48,416 nt of DNA from Haliea sp. (GCA_024642265.1 JAHEBL010000017.1:1-48416), one strand, 5' to 3'; numbered from the stretch's first letter, positions 36,548 through 45,489 are shown. The notes: generated by a model not told the origin, from the letters alone. A program made the numbers and translations.

Positions 36548-36729
36548 ATGACGTTATTCTCGTATGCGTTCACCCCACCGCCGACAGTGCACATAGCTTT
36601 CACGGGAGGAGTTCGTCACATAATACACAGAGAAACAGCAGGAGGGCGAGTCTTGTATTGGCTCAACGCAGGGGCAATTGTGCAGGCGCTTAATAAGTTT
36701 GGTGATTCTCCCGGATACCGACATCCGTT

Positions 36730-38910
36730 ATGACGGGTATTTCTTCGCTGTGGTCGCGTACCAGCCTGTCCACCCGGATTCTGTGGGGCCTGGGCCTGGG
36801 CATAGTGACCGGCCTGTTCCTGGGAGAACCCGCCGCGGCACTGCAACCCGTTGCCGACATCTACATACGCCTGATGCAGATGATGGTACTGCCCTACCTG
36901 ATCACCTCGCTGATCATCGCGTTTGGGCAGTTGAGCGGTGCCGAGGCAAAACGCCTGGCTTTACGCGGCGGCGGACTGCTGCTGCTGATCTGGGCGATCA
37001 CCTGCGCGGTGATCATGCTCCTTCCACTCGCATTTCCTGATCTGGAGGTCGCCTCCTTTTTCAGTCATACCATGGTGGAACCGCGCCAGTCGTTTTCCTT
37101 CACGGATCTCTATTTCACTTCCAATCCCTTTGAGTCGCTCTCGAGCAACGTGGTACCAGCGGTCGTGTTGTTCAGCAGCGCGATGGGGCTGGGGCTCATC
37201 GGACTGCAGGACAAGGACAGACTGCTCGCTCCCATGCGTATCTGGAATGCGGCCATTGTGCGTATCACGCGTTTTGTGGTCTACCTCACTCCGCTTGGGG
37301 TATTCGCCATTGGCGCCGTCACCGCAGGGACCATGCTGCCCGACACCCTGAGCCGCCTGGAGGCCTATTTTGGTGTGTTCGCCGGAGCATCCCTGCTGCT
37401 GACGTTCTGGATATTGCCGCTGCTGGTCACTGCCGTAACGCCCTTCCGTTATCGCGAGGTTACCGGCATTGCCCGGGCCGCCCTGCTGACGGCGTTTGTC
37501 GCCAACAGCGCCTTTATCGTGTTGCCGATAATCATTGAGCGATCGAAGGAGCTGCTGTCCAGCCACGGCCTGCTCGATGACAATACTGAGTCCGCCACCG
37601 AGGTTCTCGTCCCGATTCTGTTCAACTTCCCCAACGCCGGGAAGTTGCTGACCCTGCTGTTCATCCCCTTTGCGGGCTGGCTGAGCGATGCGCCGATGCC
37701 ATTCGGCGACTACGCCCAGCTTTTTGCCGCGGGCATTCCGAGTTACTTTGCCAAAGCGCAGGTCGCCCTGCCCTACCTGCTCGATATTTTCGGTATGCCC
37801 CAGGATCTGTTCCAGCTGTACGTTCCCACCACGATTATTACCGGCAAATTCGACGCCCTCGTCACCGCGATGAACCTGCTGGTATTTGCCCTGCTCGGGG
37901 CTGCAGCTACAGGTGGGTTTATGGTGTTTCAGCGCGCAAGGATACTGCGGGCACTGCTGGCCATTGCCGGCGGCACAGTAGCGGTGGTGATTTTGGTTCG
38001 TCTGCTGCTGGCAGTCGCTATCGATACCTCCTACACCATGGACCGGGCGGTGCAGGACATGCAAATGTCACAGCTGGCGCCGGGCACTATAGTACACAGG
38101 CAGACAGTGGGGCCCGACGCCGCCTACGCCGGGCTCGCACCGCTTGAGCGTATTCGCGCCCGCGGCTCGCTGAAAATAGGCTACGCTGCCGACAACCTGC
38201 CCATGAGCTTCTTCAACGCCGCAGATGAACTGGTGGGTTTTGATGTGGAACTCGCGGGGCAGCTGGCCGAGGCGCTCGGTGTAAAGGCCGAATTCGTGCC
38301 GATCCGGTGGTCCGAACTGCCGCGACTTCTGGCGGCGGGCGCCATCGATGTGATGCCCGGCATGTGGTACCGGCCCTACTGGTTTTCGTCCCTGCGCCTG
38401 TCCCAACCCTATTTCACCGCCACCATGGCCCTGGCTGTGCGGGATGAACGACGCCACGATTTTTCCAGCGTGGAAGTGCTGCGCCGCACCAAGGGACTGA
38501 AAATCGCCGTACCCCTTGACCAGAGCCAAATCAGGACTAGCATGCGACGCTATTTCGACGCGTCCGATACCGAGTTCGTCACCGTAGAATTCTGGCGGTC
38601 CTACTTTGAGGGTAAGCACCCCGAGGTCGACGCGTTCCTGATGCCAGCCGAGCATGCTTCTGCCTGGTCGCTGCTGTACCCGCAGTACACGGTGGTCGTG
38701 CCGCAACCCGATCCGGTGGAGCTCCCCTCTGCATTCGGCCTGGCCCGCGATGCCGGGGAGCTGGTGGACGTGGTCAATGAGTGGGTGCTGTTCGCCGAAA
38801 CAGCCGGCCTCATCCAGCAATCCTACGATTACTGGATACTCGGCCAGGGTGCCAAAAAGCCCCAGCAGCGCTGGTCGATCATGCGTGATGTGCTGGATTG
38901 GGCACCCTGA
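36730..38910 (+). CDS. SLC1/DctA-type symporter fused to a periplasmic solute-binding domain
   Basis: 726 residues. Residues 1-440 are strongly hydrophobic and follow the dicarboxylate/amino-acid:cation symporter fold (ILWGLGLGIVTGLFLGE start, LMQMMVLPYLITSLI, LTPLGVFAIGAV). Residues about 476-700 form a bacterial family 3 solute-binding domain (GSLKIGYAADNLPMSFFN, LVGFDVELAGQLAEALG, LLAAGAIDVMPG, KGLKIAVPLDQS). The usual TM7 NMDGT motif is replaced by NFPNAGK (about 298) and the serine-rich hairpin by FVANSAFIV (about 255), so coupling or substrate probably differs from classical DctA/GltP. The ATG lacks a clear ribosome-binding site. Confidence 0.82.
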   Translation: MTGISSLWSRTSLSTRILWGLGLGIVTGLFLGEPAAALQPVADIYIRLMQMMVLPYLITSLIIAFGQLSGAEAKRLALRGGGLLLLIWAITCAVIMLLPLAFPDLEVASFFSHTMVEPRQSFSFTDLYFTSNPFESLSSNVVPAVVLFSSAMGLGLIGLQDKDRLLAPMRIWNAAIVRITRFVVYLTPLGVFAIGAVTAGTMLPDTLSRLEAYFGVFAGASLLLTFWILPLLVTAVTPFRYREVTGIARAALLTAFVANSAFIVLPIIIERSKELLSSHGLLDDNTESATEVLVPILFNFPNAGKLLTLLFIPFAGWLSDAPMPFGDYAQLFAAGIPSYFAKAQVALPYLLDIFGMPQDLFQLYVPTTIITGKFDALVTAMNLLVFALLGAAATGGFMVFQRARILRALLAIAGGTVAVVILVRLLLAVAIDTSYTMDRAVQDMQMSQLAPGTIVHRQTVGPDAAYAGLAPLERIRARGSLKIGYAADNLPMSFFNAADELVGFDVELAGQLAEALGVKAEFVPIRWSELPRLLAAGAIDVMPGMWYRPYWFSSLRLSQPYFTATMALAVRDERRHDFSSVEVLRRTKGLKIAVPLDQSQIRTSMRRYFDASDTEFVTVEFWRSYFEGKHPEVDAFLMPAEHASAWSLLYPQYTVVVPQPDPVELPSAFGLARDAGELVDVVNEWVLFAETAGLIQQSYDYWILGQGAKKPQQRWSIMRDVLDWAP

Positions 38911-38979
38911 TTACCGATGTTGTCCAGTATGCGCACGACCCGAACCAGCTGCTGGTCCGATATTAACCAACTTTCGCCC

Positions 38980-39008
38980 TTGGTTTTTGGATATTTCGCC
39001 CTTATTAT
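38980..39008 (+). promoter_or_regulatory. sigma70-type promoter of yccA
   Basis: TTGGTT (38980-38985), 17-base spacer, TATTAT (39003-39008), giving a leader of about 44 bases before the ATG. Confidence 0.6.
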
Positions 39009-39058
39009 CTGTCTGAGTGTGTAACGCACATCCCGTGCGCGTAACTACGGAGTAAACA

Positions 39059-39733
39059 ATGCAAGACAAAAGCCTCTACAACATGAATACCGTTGGCCTC
39101 GAGTCGGCCCTCAGCACCAACAAGGTACTGAAAAACACATACATGCTGTTGGGTATGACGCTGCTGTTCAGTGCGCTCACCGCGGGCCTTTCCATGGCAG
39201 TCGGTCTGGGCCACGGAACAGCCCTGGTCCTGAGCCTGGTGGGCTTTGGCCTGCTGTTCGTGGTCCATCGCACCGCGGATACCAGCAAGGGACTGCTCGC
39301 CGTTTTCGCCTTCACTGGCGTGATGGGCGCCTCCATCGGACCCATGCTGAATTACTACCTGGCGATGCCCAATGGCCCCTCGCTGGTCATGCAGGCATTG
39401 GGCGGCACCGCCGTGGTCTTTTTCGGCTTGTCAGCCTACGCCCTGACCACCCGCAAGGATTTCTCCTACATGGGCGGCTTCCTGATGGTTGGCCTGCTGG
39501 TAGCGGTTGTAGCCATGATCGCCAATATCTTCCTGGCCATCCCCGCCCTGTCGCTGACCATATCCGCAGCGGTGGTGATGATCATGTCGGGCCTGATCCT
39601 GTTTGACACCAGCCGCATCATCAATGGCGGTGAGACCAACTACATCCGGGCAACCGTGTCCCTGTACCTCAGCATCTACAACCTGTTCATTCACCTGTTG
39701 AGCCTGCTGACCGCCTTCAGCGGCGATGACTGA
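39059..39733 (+). CDS. yccA: Bax inhibitor-1 family membrane protein YccA
   Basis: 224 residues with seven predicted transmembrane helices filling most of the chain. The soluble N-terminus MQDKSLYNMNTVGLESALSTNKVLKNTY and the family pattern AFTGVMGASIGPML, FGLSAYALTTRKDFS and GLILFDTSRIINGGETNYI identify it. In E. coli YccA is a substrate and modulator of the FtsH protease. The downstream terminator (39754-39780) and its place ahead of tusDCB match Pseudomonas. Confidence 0.95.
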   Translation: MQDKSLYNMNTVGLESALSTNKVLKNTYMLLGMTLLFSALTAGLSMAVGLGHGTALVLSLVGFGLLFVVHRTADTSKGLLAVFAFTGVMGASIGPMLNYYLAMPNGPSLVMQALGGTAVVFFGLSAYALTTRKDFSYMGGFLMVGLLVAVVAMIANIFLAIPALSLTISAAVVMIMSGLILFDTSRIINGGETNYIRATVSLYLSIYNLFIHLLSLLTAFSGDD

Positions 39734-39753
39734 CAGCAAGCGTACGACGTGCA

Positions 39754-39780
39754 AACCCCGGTGCAAACCGGGGTTTTTTT
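39754..39780 (+). terminator. Rho-independent terminator of yccA
   Basis: AACCCCGG/CCGGGGTT stem (39754-39761 with 39768-39775) running into a T tract to 39780. Only 13 bases separate it from the tusD ATG, so tusD must rely on readthrough or an internal promoter. Confidence 0.9.
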
Positions 39781-39793
39781 GTTCTGCCCCGCC

Positions 39794-40186
39794 ATGATCT
39801 ATGCCCTACTGGTAATGTCCTCGCCTGCCTCCGGCCAGGGGGCAATGACCGCGGCCCGGTTTGCTCACGCCGCACTGGCTCGTGGCCACACCATTACACG
39901 CGTGTTTTTCCTCGATGCCGGCGTTGCCAACGGCGGCATGTCAGCCGTATTCCCACAGGATGAGACGGATCGTCTGCAGCCCTGGGTCGAGCTCGCGGAG
40001 CTGCACGGTGTGGAGCTGATCCTGTGCATCGCCTCGGCGCTCAGGTACGGCATGCTGGACGAGACCGAGGCCAGCCGCTACGACAGGGCTGCCGCCAGCG
40101 TACATCCGGCATTTACCGTGTCGGGGCTGGGCCAGCTGGTCGACGCGGCAGCCACCGCGGATCGACTGCTTACCTTCGGCGGTTGA
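39794..40186 (+). CDS. tusD: Sulfurtransferase complex subunit TusD
   Basis: 130 residues from the ATG at 39794. TusD is the DsrE-like subunit of TusBCD, which accepts persulfide sulfur from TusA and passes it to TusE for 2-thiolation of tRNA wobble uridines. The catalytic Cys is Cys78 in VELILCIASALRYGM, the same number as in E. coli. The start MIYALLVMSSPASGQGAMTAARFA is typical. tusC follows 7 bases later. Confidence 0.95.
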   Translation: MIYALLVMSSPASGQGAMTAARFAHAALARGHTITRVFFLDAGVANGGMSAVFPQDETDRLQPWVELAELHGVELILCIASALRYGMLDETEASRYDRAAASVHPAFTVSGLGQLVDAAATADRLLTFGG

Positions 40187-40193
40187 GTTGATC

Positions 40194-40559
40194 ATGGCCT
40201 CGAGAAAACGCCTGTTGCTCCTTATCCGCCACTCGCCCTATGGCAGCAGTCTGGCGCGGGCATCCCTGGACGTGGCCCTGGCGGCAGCGGCCTTCGACCA
40301 GCCAGTCAGTCTGCTGTTCACTGGCGATGGCGTTCTGCAGCTGCTTCCCGACCAGGACAGCGCGGCACTGGGGGTCAAAAACCCGGGCCGCCTGCTCGCC
40401 TCACTGCCGCTGTATGATATCGAGCAGGTGTATGTCGACGCCGAGGCGGCAGCTCGCTATCAAATCGACCTGAATGCCGCACCGGTGCCCGCGCTCGCGC
40501 TGGACAGACGGGCGATCAGCGCACTGGTCGAGCAACACGACCACCTGCTGGGGTTCTGA
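40194..40559 (+). CDS. tusC: Sulfurtransferase complex subunit TusC
   Basis: 121 residues, DsrF-like. It starts MASRKRLLLLIRHSPYGSSLARASLDVALAAAAF, with the conserved small-residue loop after the first strand, and has FTGDGVLQLLPDQ. TusC lacks a catalytic Cys, as expected, and forms the hexamer core with TusB and TusD. A TTG two codons upstream is unlikely to be the start. Confidence 0.94.
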   Translation: MASRKRLLLLIRHSPYGSSLARASLDVALAAAAFDQPVSLLFTGDGVLQLLPDQDSAALGVKNPGRLLASLPLYDIEQVYVDAEAAARYQIDLNAAPVPALALDRRAISALVEQHDHLLGF

Positions 40560-40561
40560 GA

Positions 40562-40852
40562 ATGACACTCCACACCCTCAATGCATCGCCCGCCTCCGCC
40601 GTATTTGCCGACTGCCTGGGTATGCTGGCGGCGGGCGATGCCCTGTTGCTGCTCGGAGATGGCGTTTATGCAGGCATGGCCGGCACCGGGGCGCGGGCGA
40701 AGCTGGACGCCTGCGGCGCGCAGCTTTACGTGCTGCGCGACGATACGGCCGCGGCAGGCCTGCTGGAGCGCATGGACGCCATCACAGTGATAGATTTCGA
40801 CGGGTTTGTGGCATTGTCCGAGCAATTTCCCCGCCAACTGGCCTGGTACTGA
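40562..40852 (+). CDS. tusB: Sulfurtransferase complex subunit TusB
   Basis: 96 residues, DsrH-like. MTLHTLNASPASAVFADCLGML and DALLLLGDGVYAGM are typical of the family, and AITVIDFDGFVALSEQ ends near the usual C-terminus. It lies between tusC (2-base gap) and tusE (4-base gap), completing the TusBCD hexamer genes. Confidence 0.93.
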   Translation: MTLHTLNASPASAVFADCLGMLAAGDALLLLGDGVYAGMAGTGARAKLDACGAQLYVLRDDTAAAGLLERMDAITVIDFDGFVALSEQFPRQLAWY

Positions 40853-40856
40853 CAGC

Positions 40857-41174
40857 ATGCTGCCCGCCAGTGCCTTCGACAAGGAAGGCTTCCTGCGTCA
40901 CCTGAAGGACTGGACGCCGCAGGTCGCCAGGCAGATCGCCGCGGCTGAGCAACTGGAGCTGACCGATGCGCACTGGGAGATTCTCTACCTGCTGCGGGAT
41001 TACTACGCGGAATTCGACAGCTCGCCCGCCATGCGGCCCCTGGTAAAGTACTGCGCGCGCAAGCTCGGTAATGACAAGGGCAGGAGTATTTACCTGATGT
41101 CGCTGTTTCCGGGCTCACCGGCGAAACTGGGCAGCAAAATTGCCGGCCTGCCTAAACCAGACAACTGCCTGTAG
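40857..41174 (+). CDS. tusE: Sulfur carrier protein TusE (DsrC family)
   Basis: 105 residues from the ATG at 40857. TusE receives sulfur from TusD and delivers it to MnmA. The DsrC fold is recognised by DKEGFLRHLKDWTPQVARQIA, ELTDAHWEILYLLRDYY and IAGLPKPDNCL, whose penultimate Cys104 is the sulfur-carrying residue. The second Cys found in true sulfite-reductase DsrC is absent, supporting the tRNA-thiolation role. Confidence 0.95.
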   Translation: MLPASAFDKEGFLRHLKDWTPQVARQIAAAEQLELTDAHWEILYLLRDYYAEFDSSPAMRPLVKYCARKLGNDKGRSIYLMSLFPGSPAKLGSKIAGLPKPDNCL

Positions 41175-41182
41175 GAAACCCC

Positions 41183-42199
41183 GTGACTGCTCCCGGCTTT
41201 GAGAACCCCACCCAGGAACACCCGTTTGCCCCCTTCGTACGGATCCTCGGCAAGGGCAAAAGCGGTAGCCGTTCACTAAGCCGCTCCGAGGCCCGCGCGG
41301 CCTTCGGCATGATCCTCAGGGGTGAGGTCGAGGCAGTACAGGTCGGCGCTTTCCTGATGCTGCTGCGGGTCAAGGAGGAGACCGGGGAGGAACTGGCGGG
41401 CTTCGTCGATGCGTGCCGCGATGAGATGGCAGCCCCGGACGCAGCTCTACGCGCAGATCTTGACTGGTCGAGCTACGCGGGCAAGAAGCACCAGCACCCC
41501 TGGTTCATCCTGTCACTGCTGTTACTCGCCGGGGCCGGGCACCGGGTGCTGGTCCACGGCGCAGACGGCCATACACCGGAGCGCCTGTATACCGAGCCGG
41601 CCCTGCGCGAGTTGGGCCTGCCGGTGGCCGCCAACTGGAGCGAAGCCGGCGCCCAGCTGGACAGCTCCAATTTCAGCTACCTGCCCCTGCGCCATTTCTG
41701 CCAGCCGTTGCACGAGCTGATCCAGCTGCGGCCCCTGCTGGGCCTGCGTTCACCAGTCAATACCCTTACCCGCATGCTCAACCCGCTGCGGGCGCCCGCC
41801 AGTATCCAGAGTATTTTTCACCCTGCCTACGCCAGCCTGCACCAGGCTGCGGACCTCCTGCTGGGACAGCCCCGGGCGCTGGTGTTCAAGGGTGACAGCG
41901 GCGAGGTGGAGCTGAAGCCCCAGGCAGATACCCGGCTGCACCTGCTGGCCGGCTCACAGAGCACGGAGCTGCTGGTTCCCCGGGTGATGCATGGCCGGGT
42001 CGAATCCGTGGCGCAGCCCGCCGTCGCGCCCTTGCGCGCACTCTGGCGCGGCACCTGCGAGGATGCCTATGGAACCGGCGCGGTGCTGGGCACAGCGGCC
42101 CTCGCCCTCATCCTGCTGCGGCCCGAACTGGAGCCGGGAGCTGCACATGAGCTGGCGCAGTCCCTGTGGCAGCAACGCGACACCACGAGGCTGGCCTGA
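41183..42199 (+). CDS. ybiB: Glycosyltransferase-family protein YbiB (anthranilate phosphoribosyltransferase-like)
   Basis: 338 residues from a GTG at 41183 with AGGAAA just before it. The helical N-domain (FGMILRGEVEAVQVGAFLMLLRVKEETGEELAGFVDACR) and alpha/beta domain resemble TrpD, but the PRPP-binding GTGGD-type motif is replaced by HGADGHTPER, as in YbiB. E. coli YbiB binds nucleic acid and has no known transferase activity. It follows tusE, as in Pseudomonas, and its TGA overlaps the trmA ATG by one base. Confidence 0.87.
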   Translation: MTAPGFENPTQEHPFAPFVRILGKGKSGSRSLSRSEARAAFGMILRGEVEAVQVGAFLMLLRVKEETGEELAGFVDACRDEMAAPDAALRADLDWSSYAGKKHQHPWFILSLLLLAGAGHRVLVHGADGHTPERLYTEPALRELGLPVAANWSEAGAQLDSSNFSYLPLRHFCQPLHELIQLRPLLGLRSPVNTLTRMLNPLRAPASIQSIFHPAYASLHQAADLLLGQPRALVFKGDSGEVELKPQADTRLHLLAGSQSTELLVPRVMHGRVESVAQPAVAPLRALWRGTCEDAYGTGAVLGTAALALILLRPELEPGAAHELAQSLWQQRDTTRLA

Positions 42200-43296
42200 T
42201 GCCCCTCTCCGCCGTGGATCCAGGTCGCTATCCCGAGCTGCTCGCCGCCAAGTGCGAGCGCGTAACAACGCTGCTTGCACCGTTTTCGCCCCCTGAGCCG
42301 CAGGTCTGTCCTTCGTCTCCCGAGGGGTATCGCATGCGCGCCGAGTTCCGCCTCTGGCATGACGGAGACGCGCTCGATTACGTGATGTTCAGGCGCGACG
42401 ACCCCGCTACCCCGGTGCCCATCGAGCGCTTCCCAATTGCCTGCGAGCGGATACAGCAACTGATGCCGGAATTGCGGGATGCGCTAAAAGCCAGCACCAC
42501 ACTGCGCCGCAAGGTATTCCAGGTGGAGTTTCTTGCCAGCCTCGCCGGCGACGCCCTGGTGACCCTGGTCTACCACCGCCGACTGGAGCCGGACTGGGAG
42601 GTGGCCGCCACCCGACTGGCAGCCGACCTGGGGGTTTCACTGGTAGGCCGCAGTCGCAAGCAGAAGATTGTCATCGGCAACACCTTCGTAAACGAGCTGC
42701 TGAGTGTGCAGGGCCGGGATTTTCGCTACAGGCAGTATGAACAGGCATTTACCCAGCCCAATGCCGGGGTCAACACCGCCATGCTGACGTGGGCCTGCGA
42801 GCGCGGCGCCAGCATCGGCGGAGACCTGTTGGAGCTATATTGCGGCAACGGCAACTTTACCCTGCCACTGGCCTGTCACTTTGACCATGTCATTGCCACG
42901 GAACTGTCAAAGACCTCTGTACGGGCCGCCCGGGAAAATCTCGCGGCAAATGACATCGACAATGTGCAAATCATTCGCCTGTCCGCAGAAGAAGTTACCC
43001 AGGCCATGCAGGGGGAACGGGAGTTTCGCCGGCTCGCGGAATTACCAAAGCCCCTGGCCGACTACGACTTGCGGACTATTTTCGTCGATCCACCCCGGGC
43101 GGGCCTGGATGCGCAGACAGTCGAAATGGCCAGCGACTTCCCCGCCATTATCTATATTTCGTGCAACCCACAGACACTGGCGGACAACCTCGCCGTGCTG
43201 TGCCGCAGCCACAGGATCGAAGACTTCGCCCTGTTCGACCAGTTCCCCTATACCGACCATATGGAGTGTGGTGTTTTACTGCTGAAAAATAGGTAG
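42199..43296 (+). CDS. trmA: tRNA (uracil-5-)-methyltransferase TrmA
   Basis: 365 residues from the ATG at 42199. TrmA makes m5U54 in the T-loop of tRNAs using S-adenosylmethionine. The N-terminal RNA-binding part has [17 protein letters not shown] and PIERFPIAC. The methyltransferase core has [15 protein letters not shown], the DPPRAGLD motif and the nucleophile Cys in [10 protein letters not shown]. The short form without an iron-sulfur cluster fits TrmA rather than RlmD. Confidence 0.96.
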   Translation: MPLSAVDPGRYPELLAAKCERVTTLLAPFSPPEPQVCPSSPEGYRMRAEFRLWHDGDALDYVMFRRDDPATPVPIERFPIACERIQQLMPELRDALKASTTLRRKVFQVEFLASLAGDALVTLVYHRRLEPDWEVAATRLAADLGVSLVGRSRKQKIVIGNTFVNELLSVQGRDFRYRQYEQAFTQPNAGVNTAMLTWACERGASIGGDLLELYCGNGNFTLPLACHFDHVIATELSKTSVRAARENLAANDIDNVQIIRLSAEEVTQAMQGEREFRRLAELPKPLADYDLRTIFVDPPRAGLDAQTVEMASDFPAIIYISCNPQTLADNLAVLCRSHRIEDFALFDQFPYTDHMECGVLLLKNR

Positions 43297-43334
43297 TATC
43301 GACGTGCAGCCTGCTGCAACAAACGGAGGTGAAA

Positions 43335-43619
43335 ATGCCACAGGGAAAACTGTCTCCGGCTGAGATCGAACGCAGGGTCAAGGCACTTCCGGACTGGGTG
43401 ATAGACCACCACAAACTCTACCGGCATTTTGTTTTTGATGACTTTATCGATGCCTTCGGTTTCATGGCGCGGGTCGCATTGCTGGCAGAGGCGATGAATC
43501 ATCACCCGGAATGGTCCAATGTTTACAACAGGGTGGAAATTCACCTGACCAGCCACGATGTGGACGGGCTATCAGAGCGCGACTTTATCCTGGCCGAGCG
43601 CATCAACGGCCTGCTGTAG
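43335..43619 (+). CDS. phhB: 4a-hydroxytetrahydrobiopterin dehydratase (pterin-4a-carbinolamine dehydratase)
   Basis: 94 residues from the ATG at 43335; the GGAGG at 43325-43329 is correctly spaced for this ATG and would overlap the alternative GTG. It recycles the oxidised pterin cofactor after aromatic amino acid hydroxylation. The family motif [29 protein letters not shown] contains the catalytic His residues. No phenylalanine hydroxylase gene is nearby, so its role may be elsewhere, as in many bacteria where the protein stands alone. Confidence 0.92.
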   Translation: MPQGKLSPAEIERRVKALPDWVIDHHKLYRHFVFDDFIDAFGFMARVALLAEAMNHHPEWSNVYNRVEIHLTSHDVDGLSERDFILAERINGLL

Positions 43620-43621
43620 AT

Positions 43622-44524
43622 TCAGCGGCGAATCCCGAAGGCGAGCAAGCCGCGACCGAGCACCTCATCCAGACGGTCAATGTCCACCGCGTTGATTTCT
43701 ATATGCCGCAGTTTGAGGATGCTGTACAACTCGCGTTTTCGCAACATCGCGGACAGCGCCTGGGCCGGAACATCCGCATCCCAGCAGTCAATGTACACAT
43801 TGCCCTCCGGCACATAGAAATCGGCATGGACCGCTTCCTCGGTCGGCAGGGCGCGCTGGTAGGCATGGGCCAACTGGGCGAGATACAGCCAGTCACAGAC
43901 GCGCACTTCCATGGCCGAAGCCAGCGCATGGCCGTCGATACCAACACAGGGCGCAGCAGCGGCAGCTGAGGCAAACAGGTCCGGTTCCCCGCTACCCGGC
44001 AGGACAGCTGCCTGGCCCTGCTCTGATTGCCGGGTCAGTTCACGATGTATCACCGGATTGTCGATGATTTCGTGGGGCCAGGTGACATAGAACGCGCCGC
44101 TGCTGCCACTCTCCTCCTGCAGCCCACCCAGGGCTTTTCCCCGCGCGGTCAACTCCCAGCCGATAATACTGTGAGTTTGCAGGCCGAGTTCCGCCAACGC
44201 CCTGTTGATCTGGCGGGCATGGAGTCGTGGGTAATAGCGGCACATGGAGGCGGCGTTGATACGCTGATTCGATTCGATCGCCGCCAGCAGGGGATGGTGG
44301 TCGAGTGTATCGGGCCAGACGATATAGCGCCCGTAGCGTTTGCTCTGCTGGTAGGTACCCCCCTCGAACTCGCCCTTGGGAGTGAGCACCCAGGACTCCC
44401 CAGCCCTGTCTATCCAGCCATAATCCCTGAGTGTCGCAAACAACTGCTGTGTGGGGATATCGAGTTTGCGTGCCAGGGCGGTGGTCGAGAGCCTGCTGGG
44501 CTCCTGTTCGCTATCGTGTGACAC
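43622..44524 (-). CDS. Uncharacterised winged-helix protein with nuclease-like C-terminal domain
   Basis: 300 residues. The N-terminal 75 residues look like a winged helix or KilAC-type DNA-binding region (STTALARKLDIPTQQLFATLRDYGWIDR, then LTPKGEFEGG and YIVWP). A second similar region (about 75-155) ends in a FYVTWP echo of YIVWP, suggesting duplication. The C-terminal 85 residues (HADFYVPEGNVYIDCWDAD, a KREL helix, LDEVLGRGLL) follow the order of acidic residues and Lys seen in small restriction-endonuclease-fold nucleases. Function is unknown; a role in DNA metabolism is inference. Three bases separate it from the dUTPase gene. Confidence 0.6.
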   Translation of the reverse strand: MSHDSEQEPSRLSTTALARKLDIPTQQLFATLRDYGWIDRAGESWVLTPKGEFEGGTYQQSKRYGRYIVWPDTLDHHPLLAAIESNQRINAASMCRYYPRLHARQINRALAELGLQTHSIIGWELTARGKALGGLQEESGSSGAFYVTWPHEIIDNPVIHRELTRQSEQGQAAVLPGSGEPDLFASAAAAAPCVGIDGHALASAMEVRVCDWLYLAQLAHAYQRALPTEEAVHADFYVPEGNVYIDCWDADVPAQALSAMLRKRELYSILKLRHIEINAVDIDRLDEVLGRGLLAFGIRR

Positions 44525-44527
44525 AAA

Positions 44528-45157
44528 TTACCGCGTCAGGACCAGCTCGGCGTAGCGGTCGGCAAGCACGGCATACACCTGGTCGGCAAAATCCGCGGCG
44601 CTGTGGTCCATCACGGCCACCAGTTCCGACAGATGTTCGTTATCCTCCCTGCCGTCCCAGTTCTTGACGTAACTGCCGTCCTTGTAGCCGTTGTCCTGGC
44701 GGAAGAAATTGAGGACATTCTTGCCGACATAAGCCGTATAGAGACTGTCGAAATCCAGCCCGGCAGCCGTCATCAGGTCCCGAAAGCGCGAGGGCGAGAA
44801 ACCCTTCGTCTGCAGGCAGTGCAGGGCCAGCTCCTCGGTTGCCTCGCGCACGCCGAGGCCGGAGGGCTGGTGCCCCACCAGGTCTGCCAGGATATCGTCG
44901 GCTATCTGGTCGACGCTCTTGCCGTCGGCAAACAGGGCCGACAATCCAAAGTGCCAGATATCGATAACCTCGAGGCGTACCTGCTCGATATCCGGCACCT
45001 GCTTTTTCCACCACTTGTAGCCGTAGTGCTCGATCAGCTCACCACATTCGATCCAGGCCGCGCGGTACCATTCAAAGTCCTGTTCCACCCAGTTCTCATG
45101 CACGCGCGTATTCATTCTGTGCTGCATCGCCAGCATATTGACCAATGCCTGCTTCAA
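44528..45157 (-). CDS. Dimeric all-alpha dUTPase
   Basis: 209 residues from a TTG at 45157, preferred because GAGG sits 8 bases upstream and MKQALVNMLAMQHRMN aligns with dUTPase_2 starts; a GTG at 45166 would add three residues but overlaps that site. The family is helical and hydrolyses dUTP or dUDP with Mg. The metal-binding pattern is seen as ECGELIEHYGYKWWKK and RLEVIDIWHFGLSA, and KNVLNFFRQDNGYKDGSYVK is the third motif. It lies just upstream of the nuclease-like gene, probably in one transcript. Confidence 0.87.
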   Translation of the reverse strand: MKQALVNMLAMQHRMNTRVHENWVEQDFEWYRAAWIECGELIEHYGYKWWKKQVPDIEQVRLEVIDIWHFGLSALFADGKSVDQIADDILADLVGHQPSGLGVREATEELALHCLQTKGFSPSRFRDLMTAAGLDFDSLYTAYVGKNVLNFFRQDNGYKDGSYVKNWDGREDNEHLSELVAVMDHSAADFADQVYAVLADRYAELVLTR

Positions 45158-45322
45158 GTAAAACACCTCGCATTCAATTCAGGATGACCGGCGGACGGCA
45201 GAGCGTGCGCGCGGCTATAAAGCCTATGATAAACACGCGGCCGGTATATAGATAGACCGACAGCCTGAACTCCGAACATGCCTGGTCTTTGCTACAACCG
45301 TTATCATTCCAAGGTAAAGGAT

Positions 45323-45487
45323 ATGAAAAATCCAGTCAGCCTGCTGTTCAGTTGTGCGCTGTTAATTGCCATCCCCCAGCTTTCCCTGGCCCAGATGGAC
45401 GAGCTCAAAAACACTACCCCTGAGCAACGCGCCCAGATGCAGACCATCATTCAAAAGGCCAGGGAGAAACACCAGGCCGCCCAGTAG
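45323..45487 (+). CDS. Tiny secreted peptide
   Basis: 54 residues from the ATG at 45323 with AAAGGAT just before it. A clean signal peptide (MKNPVSLLFSCALLIAIPQLSLA) is followed by a mature part of about 31 residues, DELKNTTPEQRAQMQTIIQKA and a basic tail, which looks like a single amphipathic helix. No family is recognised. It converges on the GH2 gene with 2 bases between stops. Confidence 0.55.
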   Translation: MKNPVSLLFSCALLIAIPQLSLAQMDELKNTTPEQRAQMQTIIQKAREKHQAAQ

Positions 45488-45489
45488 GG

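Noticed and set aside
36961-38064. A 367-codon minus-strand frame opposite the transporter fusion
   Set aside because: It is Gln/His/Gly-rich, with the composition expected from the reverse of a hydrophobic membrane gene.
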